This document shows positions 32,037 through 40,375 of a stretch of DNA of 64,000 nucleotides, in pieces. The translations under genes were made by a program, and so were the position numbers. The notes beneath the pieces were generated by a model, which was not told where the DNA came from, ran no database searches, and was given only the letters and a program-made list of their open reading frames with translations. The stretch comes from G964291335 sp964291335. GTDB lineage: Bacteria; Chloroflexota; Dehalococcoidia; Lucifugimonadales; UBA3495. The DNA lies in assembly GCA_964291335.2 (NCBI GenBank), contig OZ219748.1, positions 2,170,001 through 2,234,000 of the forward strand, given 5' to 3'. The stretch's first letter is position 1, and every line of letters begins with the position of its first letter.

Positions 32037-33227
32037 ATGATTCGGTGGTTCACCGCAGGCGAATCTCACGGCCAGGGTTTGATGATTATCGTGGAAGGCG
32101 TGCCGGCGGCGCTGGCCCTCAGCGAGGAATACATCGGCACACAACTGGCCAGAAGGCAACGGGGCTACGGACGGGGCGGACGACAGCTGATTGAGCAGGA
32201 TTGGGCGCGCATTATGACCGGCGTCCGCCACGGTTACACCCTGGGCAGCCCCATCGGCATGACCGTAGAAAACCGGGATTGGGCCAACTGGACCGAGGCT
32301 ATGGCGGTGGAATACGTGGAAAACCCGGCCCAGGAGGGACGCAGCCGCCGGGTTACGCGCATCCGGCCCGGCCACGCCGACTTGCCCGGTACGATGAAGT
32401 ACGGCTTCAACGACGTGCGCAACGTCCTGGAGCGGGCCAGCGCCCGGGAAACGGCGGCCCGGGTGGCCGCCGGGGCCGTGGCCATGCGCCTGCTGGAAGA
32501 GTTCGGCATCAAGCTCTACAGCCACGTCATTTCCATCGGCGGAGTATGGGCCAGCCTTCCCGTCGACCATGCCACGATTGACTGGCTGGCAGTGGAAGAC
32601 TCCCCCGTCCGCTGCGCCGACCCGCAGGCTTCCCTGAAGATGATTGCCGAGATTGACGCGGCCCGGGACGACGGCGATACCGTTGGGGGCGTCGTCGAGG
32701 TCATCGCCGATAATGTCCCGATTGGCCTGGGTTCCCACACCCATTGGGACCGAAAGATTGACGGCCGCATCGCCCAGGCCCTGATGTCCATCAACGCCGT
32801 CAAGGACGTATCCATCGGCCCCGGCTGGGAGGTAGTCAACCGGCGAGGCTCCCAGGTACAGGACATTATCGAACCGGTAACCGACCCGGCGCGTCCCTGG
32901 CAGCGCAAAACCAACCGGGCCGGCGGCGCCGAGGGCGGTATGACCGATGGTATGCCCCTGGTGGCCCGCTTCGGTATTAAGCCCATTGCCACCCTGCGCA
33001 ACCCTTTGCCCTCGGTGGATTTGGACACCGGCGAGCCGGTTCAGGCCCACTTCGAACGTTCCGACGTGTGCCAGGCGCCCCCGGCCGGCGTTATCGGCGA
33101 GGCTATGGTGGCGCTGGTGCTGGCCGATGCCTTCATGGAAAAGTTCGGCGGCGACTCCATCCCCGAAACCCGCCGCAACTACCAGGGGTATCTGAAGACG
33201 GTGGGCCCCAGAAGGGTTTACCGGTAG
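32037..33227 (+). CDS. aroC: Chorismate synthase
   Basis: 396 residues from the ATG at 32037 (MIRWFTAGESHGQGLMIIVE) with GAGAGG upstream. Six codons upstream are in frame but lack support. AroC converts EPSP to chorismate using reduced FMN. Motifs are AGESHG, RRQRGYGRGGRQLIEQD, the first signature HADLPGTMKYGF, RASARETAARVAAGA and the third signature RFGIKPIATLRNPL. The length is normal for the family. Confidence 0.96.
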   Translation: MIRWFTAGESHGQGLMIIVEGVPAALALSEEYIGTQLARRQRGYGRGGRQLIEQDWARIMTGVRHGYTLGSPIGMTVENRDWANWTEAMAVEYVENPAQEGRSRRVTRIRPGHADLPGTMKYGFNDVRNVLERASARETAARVAAGAVAMRLLEEFGIKLYSHVISIGGVWASLPVDHATIDWLAVEDSPVRCADPQASLKMIAEIDAARDDGDTVGGVVEVIADNVPIGLGSHTHWDRKIDGRIAQALMSINAVKDVSIGPGWEVVNRRGSQVQDIIEPVTDPARPWQRKTNRAGGAEGGMTDGMPLVARFGIKPIATLRNPLPSVDLDTGEPVQAHFERSDVCQAPPAGVIGEAMVALVLADAFMEKFGGDSIPETRRNYQGYLKTVGPRRVYR

Positions 33228-33290
33228 AAAAGTTCGCTGCCCCTCAAGGACACGGCAGCGGCAGCCGGCTTGCCCGGAACCGCCAGGCGG

Positions 33291-33929
33291 TTAATCAGGG
33301 AAAGAGGGGCGGAGCTGCTCCGGCTGCGCCTGAAGCGGCGCGGCGGGCAGCAGCAAGTCTGCCACCGCCAGTTCCATATCGGGCAGGGAAACCGGGGCAA
33401 CCCGGTCGCCGCGGCGCAGCGCGGTATGCCGGGCATAGCCATCGGGGCCGGGTTCGGTAAACCGCTCAATGCAGTCTTCCGGCAGGTTCAGCACCCAGGT
33501 TTCCGGTATGCCGGCCCGTCCGTAAAGGCGGGACTTGACCTCCCGGTCGTAAGCCAGGGAAGCTTCGGCCACCTCAATAATCAGCCGAACATCCTCCGGG
33601 ACAGCGTGGGCAAAAGAATAGTCATCTTCCCGAAAGGCCAAAAGCGCCACGTCCGGTTCGGGCGCCGAATGTTCGCCAAGGCGTATGGCGCCCTGAATTT
33701 GTACGCTGAAACGGCTTTCAGACTGGCGGATAAAAACCCGGGCATACCGGGATACACCCCCGTTGTGTCGGGAACCCATCGGCGGCATAACCAGAATCTC
33801 CCCTTCAATCAACTCCACCCGCTCCCCTTCCTTCAGGACGCCGGCCTCCGCCATCCGGAAGTACTCGGCCACGGTAAACTTGCGGGGTTCCCGGGCAGCC
33901 TGGGGAGCCTTTACCGGCGTTGTAGTCAT
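33291..33929 (-). CDS. Uma2 family (DUF820) nuclease-like protein, copy A
   Basis: 212 residues. FTVAEYFRMAEAGVLKEGERVELIEGEIL opens the Uma2 fold. PPMGSRHNGG, APEPDVALLAFRE, RLIIEVAEASLAYDREVKSRLYGRAGIPETWVL, a Glu/Lys-containing core, match a PD-(D/E)XK-type nuclease pattern. Uma2/DUF820 genes are abundant and often multicopy in Cyanobacteria and Chloroflexota; the function is poorly known. A sigma-70 promoter lies 35 bp upstream. A near-identical copy sits about 840 bp to the right. Confidence 0.85.
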   Translation of the reverse strand: MTTTPVKAPQAAREPRKFTVAEYFRMAEAGVLKEGERVELIEGEILVMPPMGSRHNGGVSRYARVFIRQSESRFSVQIQGAIRLGEHSAPEPDVALLAFREDDYSFAHAVPEDVRLIIEVAEASLAYDREVKSRLYGRAGIPETWVLNLPEDCIERFTEPGPDGYARHTALRRGDRVAPVSLPDMELAVADLLLPAAPLQAQPEQLRPSFPD

Positions 33930-33963
33930 AGCCGCACCTGGTCTGCGTTAAAGTGTGTATCCG

Positions 33964-33992
33964 ATGATAGGGCTGCAACCGGTCAAATGCAA
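33964..33992 (-). promoter_or_regulatory. Promoter of Uma2 copy A
   Basis: On the minus strand TTGCAT (33992-33987), a 17-nt spacer, TATCAT (33969-33964). Confidence 0.65.
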
Positions 33993-34134
33993 GAATGCCC
34001 GTGTGGTACAATACCGATAATCCATAACTGCAACCCATTTGGCCGGAACCCCCTTTGAGGTCATCATCGGCGAGGGGTGTTTGGAGAAGGGCGGGCAGCG
34101 GCAGCCGGGTTGCCCGGAGCTGCCAGGCGGTTAA

Positions 34135-34767
34135 TCAGGGAAGGGGGCGGAGCTGCTCCGGCTGCGCCTGAAGCGGCGCGGCGGGCGGCAGCAAGTCTGC
34201 CACCGCCAGTTCCATATCGGGCAGGGAAACCGGGGCAACCCGGTCGCCGCGGCGCAGCGCGGTATGCCGGGCATAGCCACCGGGGCCGGGTTCGGTAAAC
34301 CGCTCAATGCAGTCTTCCGGCAGGTTCAGCACCCAGGTTTCCGGTATGCCGGCCCGTCCGTAAAGGCGGGACTTGACCTCCCGGTCGTAAGCCAGGGAAG
34401 ATTCGGCCACCTCAATAATCAGCCGAACATCCTCCGGGACAGCGTGGGCAAAAGAATAGTCATCTTCCCGAAAGGCCAAAAGCGCCACGTCCGGTTCGGG
34501 CGCCGAATGTTCGCCAAGTCGTATGGCACCCTGAATTTGTACGCTGAAACGGCTTTCAGACTGGCGGATAAAAACCCGGGCATACCGGGATACACCCCCG
34601 TTGTGTCGGGAACCCATCGGCGGCATAATCAGAATCTCCCCTTCAATCAACTCCACCCGCTCCCCTTCCTTCAGGACGCCGGCCTCCGCCATCCGGAAGT
34701 ATTCGGCCACGGTAAACTTGCGGGGTTCCCGGGCAGCCTGGGGGGGCTTCACCGGCGTTGTAGTCAT
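34135..34767 (-). CDS. Uma2 family (DUF820) nuclease-like protein, copy B
   Basis: 210 residues. It differs from copy A at A7P, V47I, A146S, D-to-G in the FTEPGPxG motif, and a short C-terminal indel (LRPLP versus LRPSFPD). All core Uma2 motifs are intact. It uses an identical promoter arrangement. The high identity indicates recent tandem duplication. Confidence 0.85.
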   Translation of the reverse strand: MTTTPVKPPQAAREPRKFTVAEYFRMAEAGVLKEGERVELIEGEILIMPPMGSRHNGGVSRYARVFIRQSESRFSVQIQGAIRLGEHSAPEPDVALLAFREDDYSFAHAVPEDVRLIIEVAESSLAYDREVKSRLYGRAGIPETWVLNLPEDCIERFTEPGPGGYARHTALRRGDRVAPVSLPDMELAVADLLPPAAPLQAQPEQLRPLP

Positions 34768-34801
34768 AGCCGCACCTGATCTGCGTTAAAGTGTGTATCC
34801 G

Positions 34802-34830
34802 ATGATAGGGCTGCAACCGGTCAAATGCAA
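34802..34830 (-). promoter_or_regulatory. Promoter of Uma2 copy B
   Basis: TTGCAT (34830-34825), 17 nt, TATCAT (34807-34802); same sequence as the copy A promoter. Confidence 0.65.
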
Positions 34831-34990
34831 GAATGCCCGTGTGGTACAATACCGATAATCCATAACTGCAATTCATTTGGCCGGGATACATTCCGCCGGG
34901 ATACATTCCATTGAGGCTACCCTCTGCGCTGGAATAATGGTGTTGGCGCCGTTGCTTCGGCGCAGGCCGGGCTCCCTGAGGACTGCCACC

Positions 34991-35872
34991 GTGAAAATCA
35001 AAGACATTCTGCGGCAGAAGCGCACCGTTTCGTGCGAGTTCTTTCCGCCCCGCAATGAAGAAGGCATTCCCGCCGTGTTTCGCGCTATTGACCGCGTGCG
35101 GGGGTTCAGCCCCGATTTTATCTCGGTAACCTACGGCGCCGGCGGTTCCACCCGCTCTTTCACTGAACGCATTACCATGCAGGTGAAGCGGGAAACCGAC
35201 CTGGAGGTAATGGCGCACCTGACCTGCGTAGCGCAAACCCGCAAAGCAGTGCATCGAGTTCTGGAACGGCTGAACCAGGCCGGCGTGGATAATATCATCG
35301 CCCTGCGGGGCGACCCGCCCCGGGGCGAGGATACCTTTGTCGCCCCGGAGAAAGGCTTTGGCCATGCCTCTGAGCTGATTGAGCATATTCGCCAGAACTT
35401 CGATTTTGGCCTGGCCGCCGCCTGTTACCCGGAAGGGCATACCGAATCCCCCGACCTGAATTCGGACATCCGCTATGCCCGGGAAAAGGTGGACAAGGGC
35501 GCCGACTTCCTGATTACCCAACTCTTTTACGACAACCGCTACTTCTTCGATTTCATGGAGCGAGCGGAGCAGGTCGGCATTAACGTGCCGGTTATCCCCG
35601 GCGTGCTGCCGATTCTCAATACGGCGCAGATACGCCGTTTTACTGCCCTCTGCGGGGCCACCATCCCGGCGGAACTGGACAGCAAGCTGGAAGAGTACGC
35701 CGCAGATGACGACTCGGTGCGCGACCTGGGTATTGAATACGCAAGCCGGCAGGTGCAGGAACTCTGGGACGGCGGCGCTTCCGGCGTTCACTTCTACGTC
35801 CTGAACCGAAGCTACTCCGTGTCCCGCATTCTGGCCAACCTGAACCTGCCCGGCCACACCGTACCCGATTAG
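34991..35872 (+). CDS. metF: Methylenetetrahydrofolate reductase
   Basis: 293 residues from the GTG at 34991 (VKIKDILRQKRTVSCEFFPP); TGAGGA lies about 9 nt upstream and this gives the normal family length. An ATG 54 bp earlier is the alternative. It reduces 5,10-methylene-THF to 5-methyl-THF. Motifs are SCEFFPPRNEEG (catalytic Glu), FISVTYGAGGSTR, LTCVAQTRKA, NIIALRGDPPRGED (folate/FAD strand), CYPEGHTESPDL and LITQLFYDNRYFFDF. The FAD TIM barrel is complete. Confidence 0.95.
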   Translation: MKIKDILRQKRTVSCEFFPPRNEEGIPAVFRAIDRVRGFSPDFISVTYGAGGSTRSFTERITMQVKRETDLEVMAHLTCVAQTRKAVHRVLERLNQAGVDNIIALRGDPPRGEDTFVAPEKGFGHASELIEHIRQNFDFGLAAACYPEGHTESPDLNSDIRYAREKVDKGADFLITQLFYDNRYFFDFMERAEQVGINVPVIPGVLPILNTAQIRRFTALCGATIPAELDSKLEEYAADDDSVRDLGIEYASRQVQELWDGGASGVHFYVLNRSYSVSRILANLNLPGHTVPD

Positions 35873-35912
35873 CCGCCTTCAGCCTGGCCAACGCTACCGG
35901 TGATTAAGAAAT

Positions 35913-36293
35913 ATGCCGCAGCTGACCACCGGCGTTGACATCATCGAAATTTCCCGCATCCGGCAAACGCTGGAGCGGTACGGGCAGCGTTTTCAGCGGC
36001 GCATCTACACCGCTGCCGAAATTGCCTACTGCCGGGGAAGGCCGCCCAACCTGGCCGCCCGGTTCGCGGCCAAGGAAGCGGCCATGAAGGCCCTGGGCAC
36101 CGGCGCGCGGGGCGTAAGCTGGCAGGACATTGAAGTAGTGCGCCACGCCAGCGGGGCTCCCTCTATTCAACTGCACCGCCGCGCCCGGGCCCGGGCGCGG
36201 CTGCTGGGCGTCGCTGAAATCTCGCTAAGCCTTTCCCACTCCCGGGAATACGCCATCGCCCTGGTGGTAATGCAATGTCATCCCGAAACCTGA
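35913..36293 (+). CDS. acpS: Holo-acyl-carrier-protein synthase
   Basis: 126 residues. LTTGVDIIEISRIRQTLERYG carries the Mg-binding Asp, RFAAKEAAMKALGTG the second catalytic block, and ISLSLSHSREYAIALVVM the C-terminal strand. AcpS transfers phosphopantetheine from CoA to ACP. It overlaps the following nnrD/E gene by 19 bp, a frequently seen bacterial pairing. Confidence 0.94.
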   Translation: MPQLTTGVDIIEISRIRQTLERYGQRFQRRIYTAAEIAYCRGRPPNLAARFAAKEAAMKALGTGARGVSWQDIEVVRHASGAPSIQLHRRARARARLLGVAEISLSLSHSREYAIALVVMQCHPET

Positions 36294-37873
36294 AAGTGGT
36301 AACCGCCGCGCAGATGGCCCGCCTGGAACAGGAGGCGGAACGCCGGGGAACCAGCGCCGATACCCTGATGGAGCGGGCCGGCTTGTCGGCGGCGCAGGCT
36401 GCCCGCCGCCGACTGGGCGCCGTAGCCGGCGCGCCGGTCGCCGTTCTGGTGGGGCCGGGCAACAACGGCGCCGACGGCCTGGCAGCGGCCAGGCATTTGC
36501 GGCGGTGGGGCGCTGAAGTTACCGTTTGTCTGCTGACCGGCCGACCGGCCCCGGACCCCATGCTGGCCCGGGCCCGGCAGTACGGCGTGCGCGAGGTAAA
36601 CATGGCTGAAGAGGGTCTGTCGGCCCTGCCCGCCCTGCTTGACCGGAGCCGTCTGGTCATTGACGCCGTGCTGGGAACCGGACGCTCCCGCCCCCTGTCC
36701 GGCGGGGTGCAGGAGGCCATGCTGCAACTGGGCCGCCGGCCGCGCCAACCCGGCCGCTGTCTGAAGCTGGCCCTGGATTTGCCCACCGGTCTGGATGCCG
36801 ACACCGGCGCTGTGGACCCGGCCACGCCGGTAATGGATGCAACCCTGGCTCTGGGCCGGCCCAAGGTAGGGCTGCTGACCTTCCCCGGCGCCGGCCGGGC
36901 AGGGGAACTGGAAACGCTGGACATTGGCCTGCCGGCCAACCTCGGCGAGGCTGATATTGCCCTGGAATTGCTGTCCCGGGAATGGGTGGGCGAGCATCTG
37001 CCGCCGCGCCCCCTGGAGGCGCACAAGGGAACCTTTGGCCATTTGTTGCTGGTCGCCGGGTCGCGCCGGTACGTGGGGGCGGCTTGCCTGGCGGCCCGGG
37101 CCGCCGCCCGGACCGGCGCCGGGCTGGTTACCCTGGCCACCCCGCAAAGCATTTACCCCATGGCCGCCGCTCAGTTAACCGAAACCATACACCTGCCCCT
37201 GCCAGAGGACGCCGACGGCGGTTTCTGCCAGGAAGCGGCGGTCATCCTGCGGGAAACGCTGCACCGCTACGACTGCCTGGCCCTGGGCTGCGGCCTGGGT
37301 CAGTCTGCCGGCGCCGGCGAGTTTTTGCAGCACCTGCTGCTGGCCGGGCGAAGCGTCAACATTCCCACCCTAATCGACGCCGACGGGCTGAACCTTCTGG
37401 CGCGCCTGCCCCACTGGTGGCGGCGGCGCTCCGGGCCGCTGGTGCTTACTCCCCACCCCGGCGAAATGGCGGCGCTGACCGGCCTTGCCATTCAGGAAGT
37501 GCAAACCGACCGGGTGGCCGTTGCGCGGCAGTGGGCCGCCCGTTGGCAGGCGGTGGTAACCCTGAAAGGGGCCTTTACCGCCATCGCCGCGCCCGGCCCG
37601 GAAAACGACGCCAAAGCAGCGGGCCTGGTCCGGCTGGCTCCTTTTGCCAACCCCGCCCTGGCCAGCGGCGGCACCGGCGATGTGCTGACCGGAATCATCG
37701 GCGGGCTGCTGGCCCAGGGCCGGCCTCCGCCGGAGGCTGCCAGCTGCGGGGTCTTCCTGCACGGTTGGGCTGCGGCAGCTCTGCGCCGGGCCGGCGGCAG
37801 CGCCGGTCTGGTGGCCTCGGACCTGCCGGACTGCCTGCCCCGGGCCATGTCCCGCCTGCGGCCTGACGGCTGA
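36275..37873 (+). CDS. nnrD: Bifunctional NAD(P)HX epimerase / dehydratase
   Basis: 532 residues. The N-terminal epimerase (NnrE, about 1-225) has TLMERAGLSAAQAARR, VLVGPGNNGADGLAAARHL and DLPTGLDADTG. The C-terminal dehydratase (NnrD, about 235-532) has HKGTFGHLLLVAGSRRYVGA, PLVLTPHPGEMAAL, VVTLKGAFT and the nucleotide site GGTGDVLTGIIGGLLAQG. The enzyme repairs hydrated NADH/NADPH. Its 3' end is copied at 38918-39010 as part of a tandem duplication. Confidence 0.93.
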   Translation: MSSRNLKVVTAAQMARLEQEAERRGTSADTLMERAGLSAAQAARRRLGAVAGAPVAVLVGPGNNGADGLAAARHLRRWGAEVTVCLLTGRPAPDPMLARARQYGVREVNMAEEGLSALPALLDRSRLVIDAVLGTGRSRPLSGGVQEAMLQLGRRPRQPGRCLKLALDLPTGLDADTGAVDPATPVMDATLALGRPKVGLLTFPGAGRAGELETLDIGLPANLGEADIALELLSREWVGEHLPPRPLEAHKGTFGHLLLVAGSRRYVGAACLAARAAARTGAGLVTLATPQSIYPMAAAQLTETIHLPLPEDADGGFCQEAAVILRETLHRYDCLALGCGLGQSAGAGEFLQHLLLAGRSVNIPTLIDADGLNLLARLPHWWRRRSGPLVLTPHPGEMAALTGLAIQEVQTDRVAVARQWAARWQAVVTLKGAFTAIAAPGPENDAKAAGLVRLAPFANPALASGGTGDVLTGIIGGLLAQGRPPPEAASCGVFLHGWAAAALRRAGGSAGLVASDLPDCLPRAMSRLRPDG

Positions 37874-37935
37874 ACCGGCGTCCCGGTGGTTAACACCGCC
37901 TCTACCGCCCTGCGCCAGAATAATTGAAATAACTA

Positions 37936-37964
37936 TTGCTTGCCCCCCCGCCCCCGTGTATAAT
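37936..37964 (+). promoter_or_regulatory. Promoter of fibronectin-like gene 1
   Basis: TTGCTT (37936-37941), a 17-nt C-rich spacer (G, seven C, G, five C, GTG), and perfect TATAAT (37959-37964). GAGGGG lies 4 nt before the ATG. Confidence 0.75.
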
Positions 37965-38017
37965 CTCTTGTGGCCGGCCACAAAGCAGTCGGTACATTCG
38001 TTGTTTTCGAGGGGATT

Positions 38018-38806
38018 ATGTCAGAAGCATACCGTTTCCGTACCTTTGGCGCCTTCGCCGCCCTGATTCTGGCGATGCTCGCCGCCGTTTTCCTGACCAC
38101 CTCGGTGTACGCTCAGTCCGCTGAAATCTACCCCAGCCCTCCGACCAATGTCAGCGTAACGGCCAGCAACACCCAGGCGCTCATCACCTGGGAGCCCGGC
38201 GGCAGTGGCGTCAATGGAACCTGCGCGACCGAATACTACTACGCCGGGGTGTACGACATGGGGAGCAGAGATTTCCCTGTTCATGAGGAATCCGAGTTCA
38301 TTCCCCAGCCGGACTCCGGGAACCCCAGCTGGCACGTGGAGGATCTGAAGGCCGGCGCCTGGTACTATGTCATGATTTACGCCGTCGGCGATTCCTGCGA
38401 CAACTCGTCGGACACGGCGGGAACCTATAAATTCCTTACCAGCTCCACTCCCGTAAGTCATCCGTCGGCGCCGTCGGGCAACAAGCAGAAACTCGCGCGG
38501 CGGGCACGAAACCTCAACGTAACCCATTCCGGCACTACGGCGACGGCCACCTGGCGGGCAGCCTTGCCCGGCGACAATGCCAAACGCTGCCGTACCGAAC
38601 CCGTTAATGAACAGCTTCATAATTGGGTCCTGGACAACCTGACTACCGGCGCAACCGTTAGATCTGGCGACATTGCGTCTCAAGAAAATATGAGTGTGAG
38701 TTTGACCGGCCTGGTTCCCGGAAACCGTTACATGGTGTCGGTGGAGCATTATTCCTGGGAGTGCGATGCCTGGTCCAAGCAGCGGCGGTTCAAGTGGACG
38801 CAGTAG
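38018..38806 (+). CDS. Secreted fibronectin-type-III-like protein 1
   Basis: 262 residues from the ATG at 38018 with GAGGGGATT upstream. The N-terminus FGAFAALILAMLAAVFLTTS followed by VYAQS is a signal peptide with a likely cleavage after AQ. Two beta-sandwich repeats follow: NVSVTASNTQALITWEPGGS to YKFLTS, then NLNVTHSGTTATATWRAALP to the C-terminal HYSWECDAWSKQRRFKWTQ. Cysteines at CATEYYY, DSCDNSS, KRCRTEP and WECD suggest disulphides. There is no anchor, so it is probably released or held by another protein. The role is unknown. Confidence 0.8.
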   Translation: MSEAYRFRTFGAFAALILAMLAAVFLTTSVYAQSAEIYPSPPTNVSVTASNTQALITWEPGGSGVNGTCATEYYYAGVYDMGSRDFPVHEESEFIPQPDSGNPSWHVEDLKAGAWYYVMIYAVGDSCDNSSDTAGTYKFLTSSTPVSHPSAPSGNKQKLARRARNLNVTHSGTTATATWRAALPGDNAKRCRTEPVNEQLHNWVLDNLTTGATVRSGDIASQENMSVSLTGLVPGNRYMVSVEHYSWECDAWSKQRRFKWTQ

Positions 38807-38885
38807 GCCGGCCTACCAACCCACCGCCGGGGCATCATCGGTAACGCCCCGACTGCGCCGCCCGGCTTCCTTCTGACCGATACAG

Positions 38886-38912
38886 GCCCCCGGCTGGCTG
38901 CCAGCCGGGGGC
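38886..38912 (+). terminator. GC hairpin after fibronectin-like gene 1
   Basis: GCCCCCGGCTGGC pairs with GCCAGCCGGGGGC around a very short loop. No T-run follows, so termination strength is uncertain. A homologous hairpin follows gene 2. Confidence 0.5.
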
Positions 38913-38917
38913 CTGCG

Positions 38918-39010
38918 CTGCGCCGGGCCGGCGGCAGCGCCGGTCTGGTGGCCTCGGACTTGCCGGACTGCCTGCCCCGGGCCATGTCCATCCTGCGGCC
39001 TGACGGCTGA
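38918..39010 (+). pseudogene. Duplicated 3' fragment of nnrD
   Basis: 93 bp matching 37781-37873, including the nnrD stop codon, with a few base differences. It has no start or promoter and is a by-product of the tandem duplication. Confidence 0.9.
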
Positions 39011-39071
39011 ACCGGCGTCCCGGTGGTTAACACCGCCTATACCGCCCTGCGCCAGAATAATTAAAAAACTA

Positions 39072-39099
39072 TTGCTTGCCCCCCACTCCCGTGTATAAT
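39072..39099 (+). promoter_or_regulatory. Promoter of fibronectin-like gene 2
   Basis: TTGCTT (39072-39077), a 16-nt spacer containing a six-C run, TATAAT (39094-39099). The spacer is one base shorter than in copy 1. Confidence 0.75.
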
Positions 39100-39152
39100 C
39101 TTTTATGGCCGGCCACAAAGCAGCCGGTACACTCGTTGTTTTCGAGAGGATT

Positions 39153-39941
39153 ATGTCAGAAGCATATCGTTTCCGCACCTTTGGCGCCTTCGCCGCCCTG
39201 ATTCTGGCGATGCTCGCCGCCGTTTTCCTGACCACCTCGGTGTACGCTCAGTCCGGTGAAATCTATCCCAGCGCTCCGACCAATGTCAGCGTAACGGCCA
39301 GCAACACCCAGGCGCTCATCACCTGGGAGTCCGGCGGCAGCGGCGTCAATGGAACCTGCGCGACCGAATACTACTACGTCCGGGTGTACGACATGGGGGC
39401 CGCCGGTTTCCCTATTCATGAGGAATCCGAGTATATTCCTCAGCCGAACTCCGGGAACCCCAGTTGGCACGTGGACGAGCTGAAGGCCGGCACCCAGTAC
39501 TATGCCGAGATTTACGCCGTCGGCGATACCTGCGACAACTCGTCGGATACGGCGGGAACCTATAAATTCCTTACCAGCTCCACTACCGTAAGTAATCCGT
39601 CGGCGCCGTCGGGCAACAAGCAGAAACTCCCGCGGCGGATACGAAACCTCAACGTAACCCATTCCGGCACCACGGCGACGGCCACCTGGCGGGCAGCCTT
39701 GCCCAGCGACAGCGCCAAACGCTGCCGTACCAAAGCCGTTGATGAACAGCTTCATACCTGGTTCCTGGAAAACCTGACCACCGGCGAAACCGTGAGATTT
39801 GGCGACGTTGCGGATCAAGAAAACGTGAGTGTGAGTTTGACCGGCCTGGTTTCCGGAAACCGTTACATGGTGTCGGTGGAGCATTATTCCTGGGAGTGCG
39901 ATGTCTGGTCCCCGCAGCGCCGGTTCAAGTGGACGCAGTAG
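39153..39941 (+). CDS. Secreted fibronectin-type-III-like protein 2
   Basis: 262 residues, paralogue of the 38018 gene with the same signal peptide and two-domain layout. Substitutions cluster in exposed loops (for example VRVYDMGAAGF versus AGVYDMGSRDF, and ELKAGTQYYAEI versus DLKAGAWYYVMI), while cysteines and the HYSWECD motif are kept. This suggests a real duplicated gene under selection rather than decay. GAGAGGATT precedes the ATG. Confidence 0.8.
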   Translation: MSEAYRFRTFGAFAALILAMLAAVFLTTSVYAQSGEIYPSAPTNVSVTASNTQALITWESGGSGVNGTCATEYYYVRVYDMGAAGFPIHEESEYIPQPNSGNPSWHVDELKAGTQYYAEIYAVGDTCDNSSDTAGTYKFLTSSTTVSNPSAPSGNKQKLPRRIRNLNVTHSGTTATATWRAALPSDSAKRCRTKAVDEQLHTWFLENLTTGETVRFGDVADQENVSVSLTGLVSGNRYMVSVEHYSWECDVWSPQRRFKWTQ

Positions 39942-40020
39942 GCCGGCCGGCCAACCCATCGCCGGGGCGTCATCGGTAACGCCCCGGCCACGCCGCACGG
40001 CCTTCCCCTGACCGATGCCA

Positions 40021-40047
40021 GCCCCCGGCTGCTTGGCAGCCGGGGGC
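40021..40047 (+). terminator. GC hairpin after fibronectin-like gene 2
   Basis: GCCCCCGGCTGC pairs with GCAGCCGGGGGC around a TTG loop; no T-run follows. Confidence 0.45.
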
Positions 40048-40271
40048 CGACGCACGGCTGGGCGCGCCATTTCCTGATTCGCCAGCATGCGCTGCCTGCC
40101 AGCCCCGTTTCACGGGAAGCCGTCCGCCCCGGGCCTGCCCCGTTGTAGCAAGCCCCCGGCCGCCGGTCCGGCTATGCCGGGACAGCGTGCGCCAGCCCCT
40201 CAAGCTCTGGCCGCCAAAGGGCAAAATAGCCCAAATTCGCAAAGCCTGCAAAAGGTTGACATCCAGGGTTA

Positions 40272-40280
40272 TGTTATACT
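40272..40280 (+). promoter_or_regulatory. Extended -10 promoter candidate for the HEAT-repeat gene
   Basis: TGTTATACT (TGnTATACT) with a TTGACA at 40256-40261 that is too close (13-nt spacer) to be its -35. The leader to the ATG at 40376 is about 90 nt. Confidence 0.35.
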
Positions 40281-40375
40281 CTTTACTATAGCCTCCCCTA
40301 CGAGAGTAGCGCTAACTTTAACCAGCCTGGCTGCCAGCCGGCGCCGGCAAGCCGGACAGAGTTTGAGTGTGAACT

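Larger units (their letters stand above)
33254..34046. repeat. Tandem duplication, copy 1 of an about 792-bp unit
   Basis: The unit contains a whole Uma2 gene plus its promoter. It is repeated at 34094-34884 with roughly 97-98% identity by eye, separated by 47 bp. Differences are scattered single bases and short indels near the gene's 3' end. Confidence 0.9.
34094..34884. repeat. Tandem duplication, copy 2 of the about 792-bp unit
   Basis: The second copy of the Uma2 gene and promoter. Its right end lies within the 5' region of metF, where GGGATACATTCC is also repeated twice. Confidence 0.9.
38807..39152. other. Intergenic region between the two fibronectin-like genes
   Basis: It contains a terminator-like hairpin (38886-38912), the duplicated nnrD fragment (38918-39010) and the second promoter (39072-39099). 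Nothing else was found. Confidence 0.7.
37781..40050. repeat. Tandem duplication of an about 1,136-bp unit
   Basis: Unit 1 (37781-38917) runs from inside the nnrD 3' end through the fibronectin-like gene and its downstream hairpin. Unit 2 (38918-about 40050) repeats the same order at an offset of 1,135-1,137 bp. The junction lies at CTGCGCCGGG. Identity is high in the coding parts and promoter. Confidence 0.9.
39942..40375. other. Intergenic region before the HEAT-repeat gene
   Basis: 434 bp. The left part is the downstream half of the tandem duplication with a hairpin at 40021-40047; the right part holds an extended -10 promoter candidate. No gene was recognised. Confidence 0.55.
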
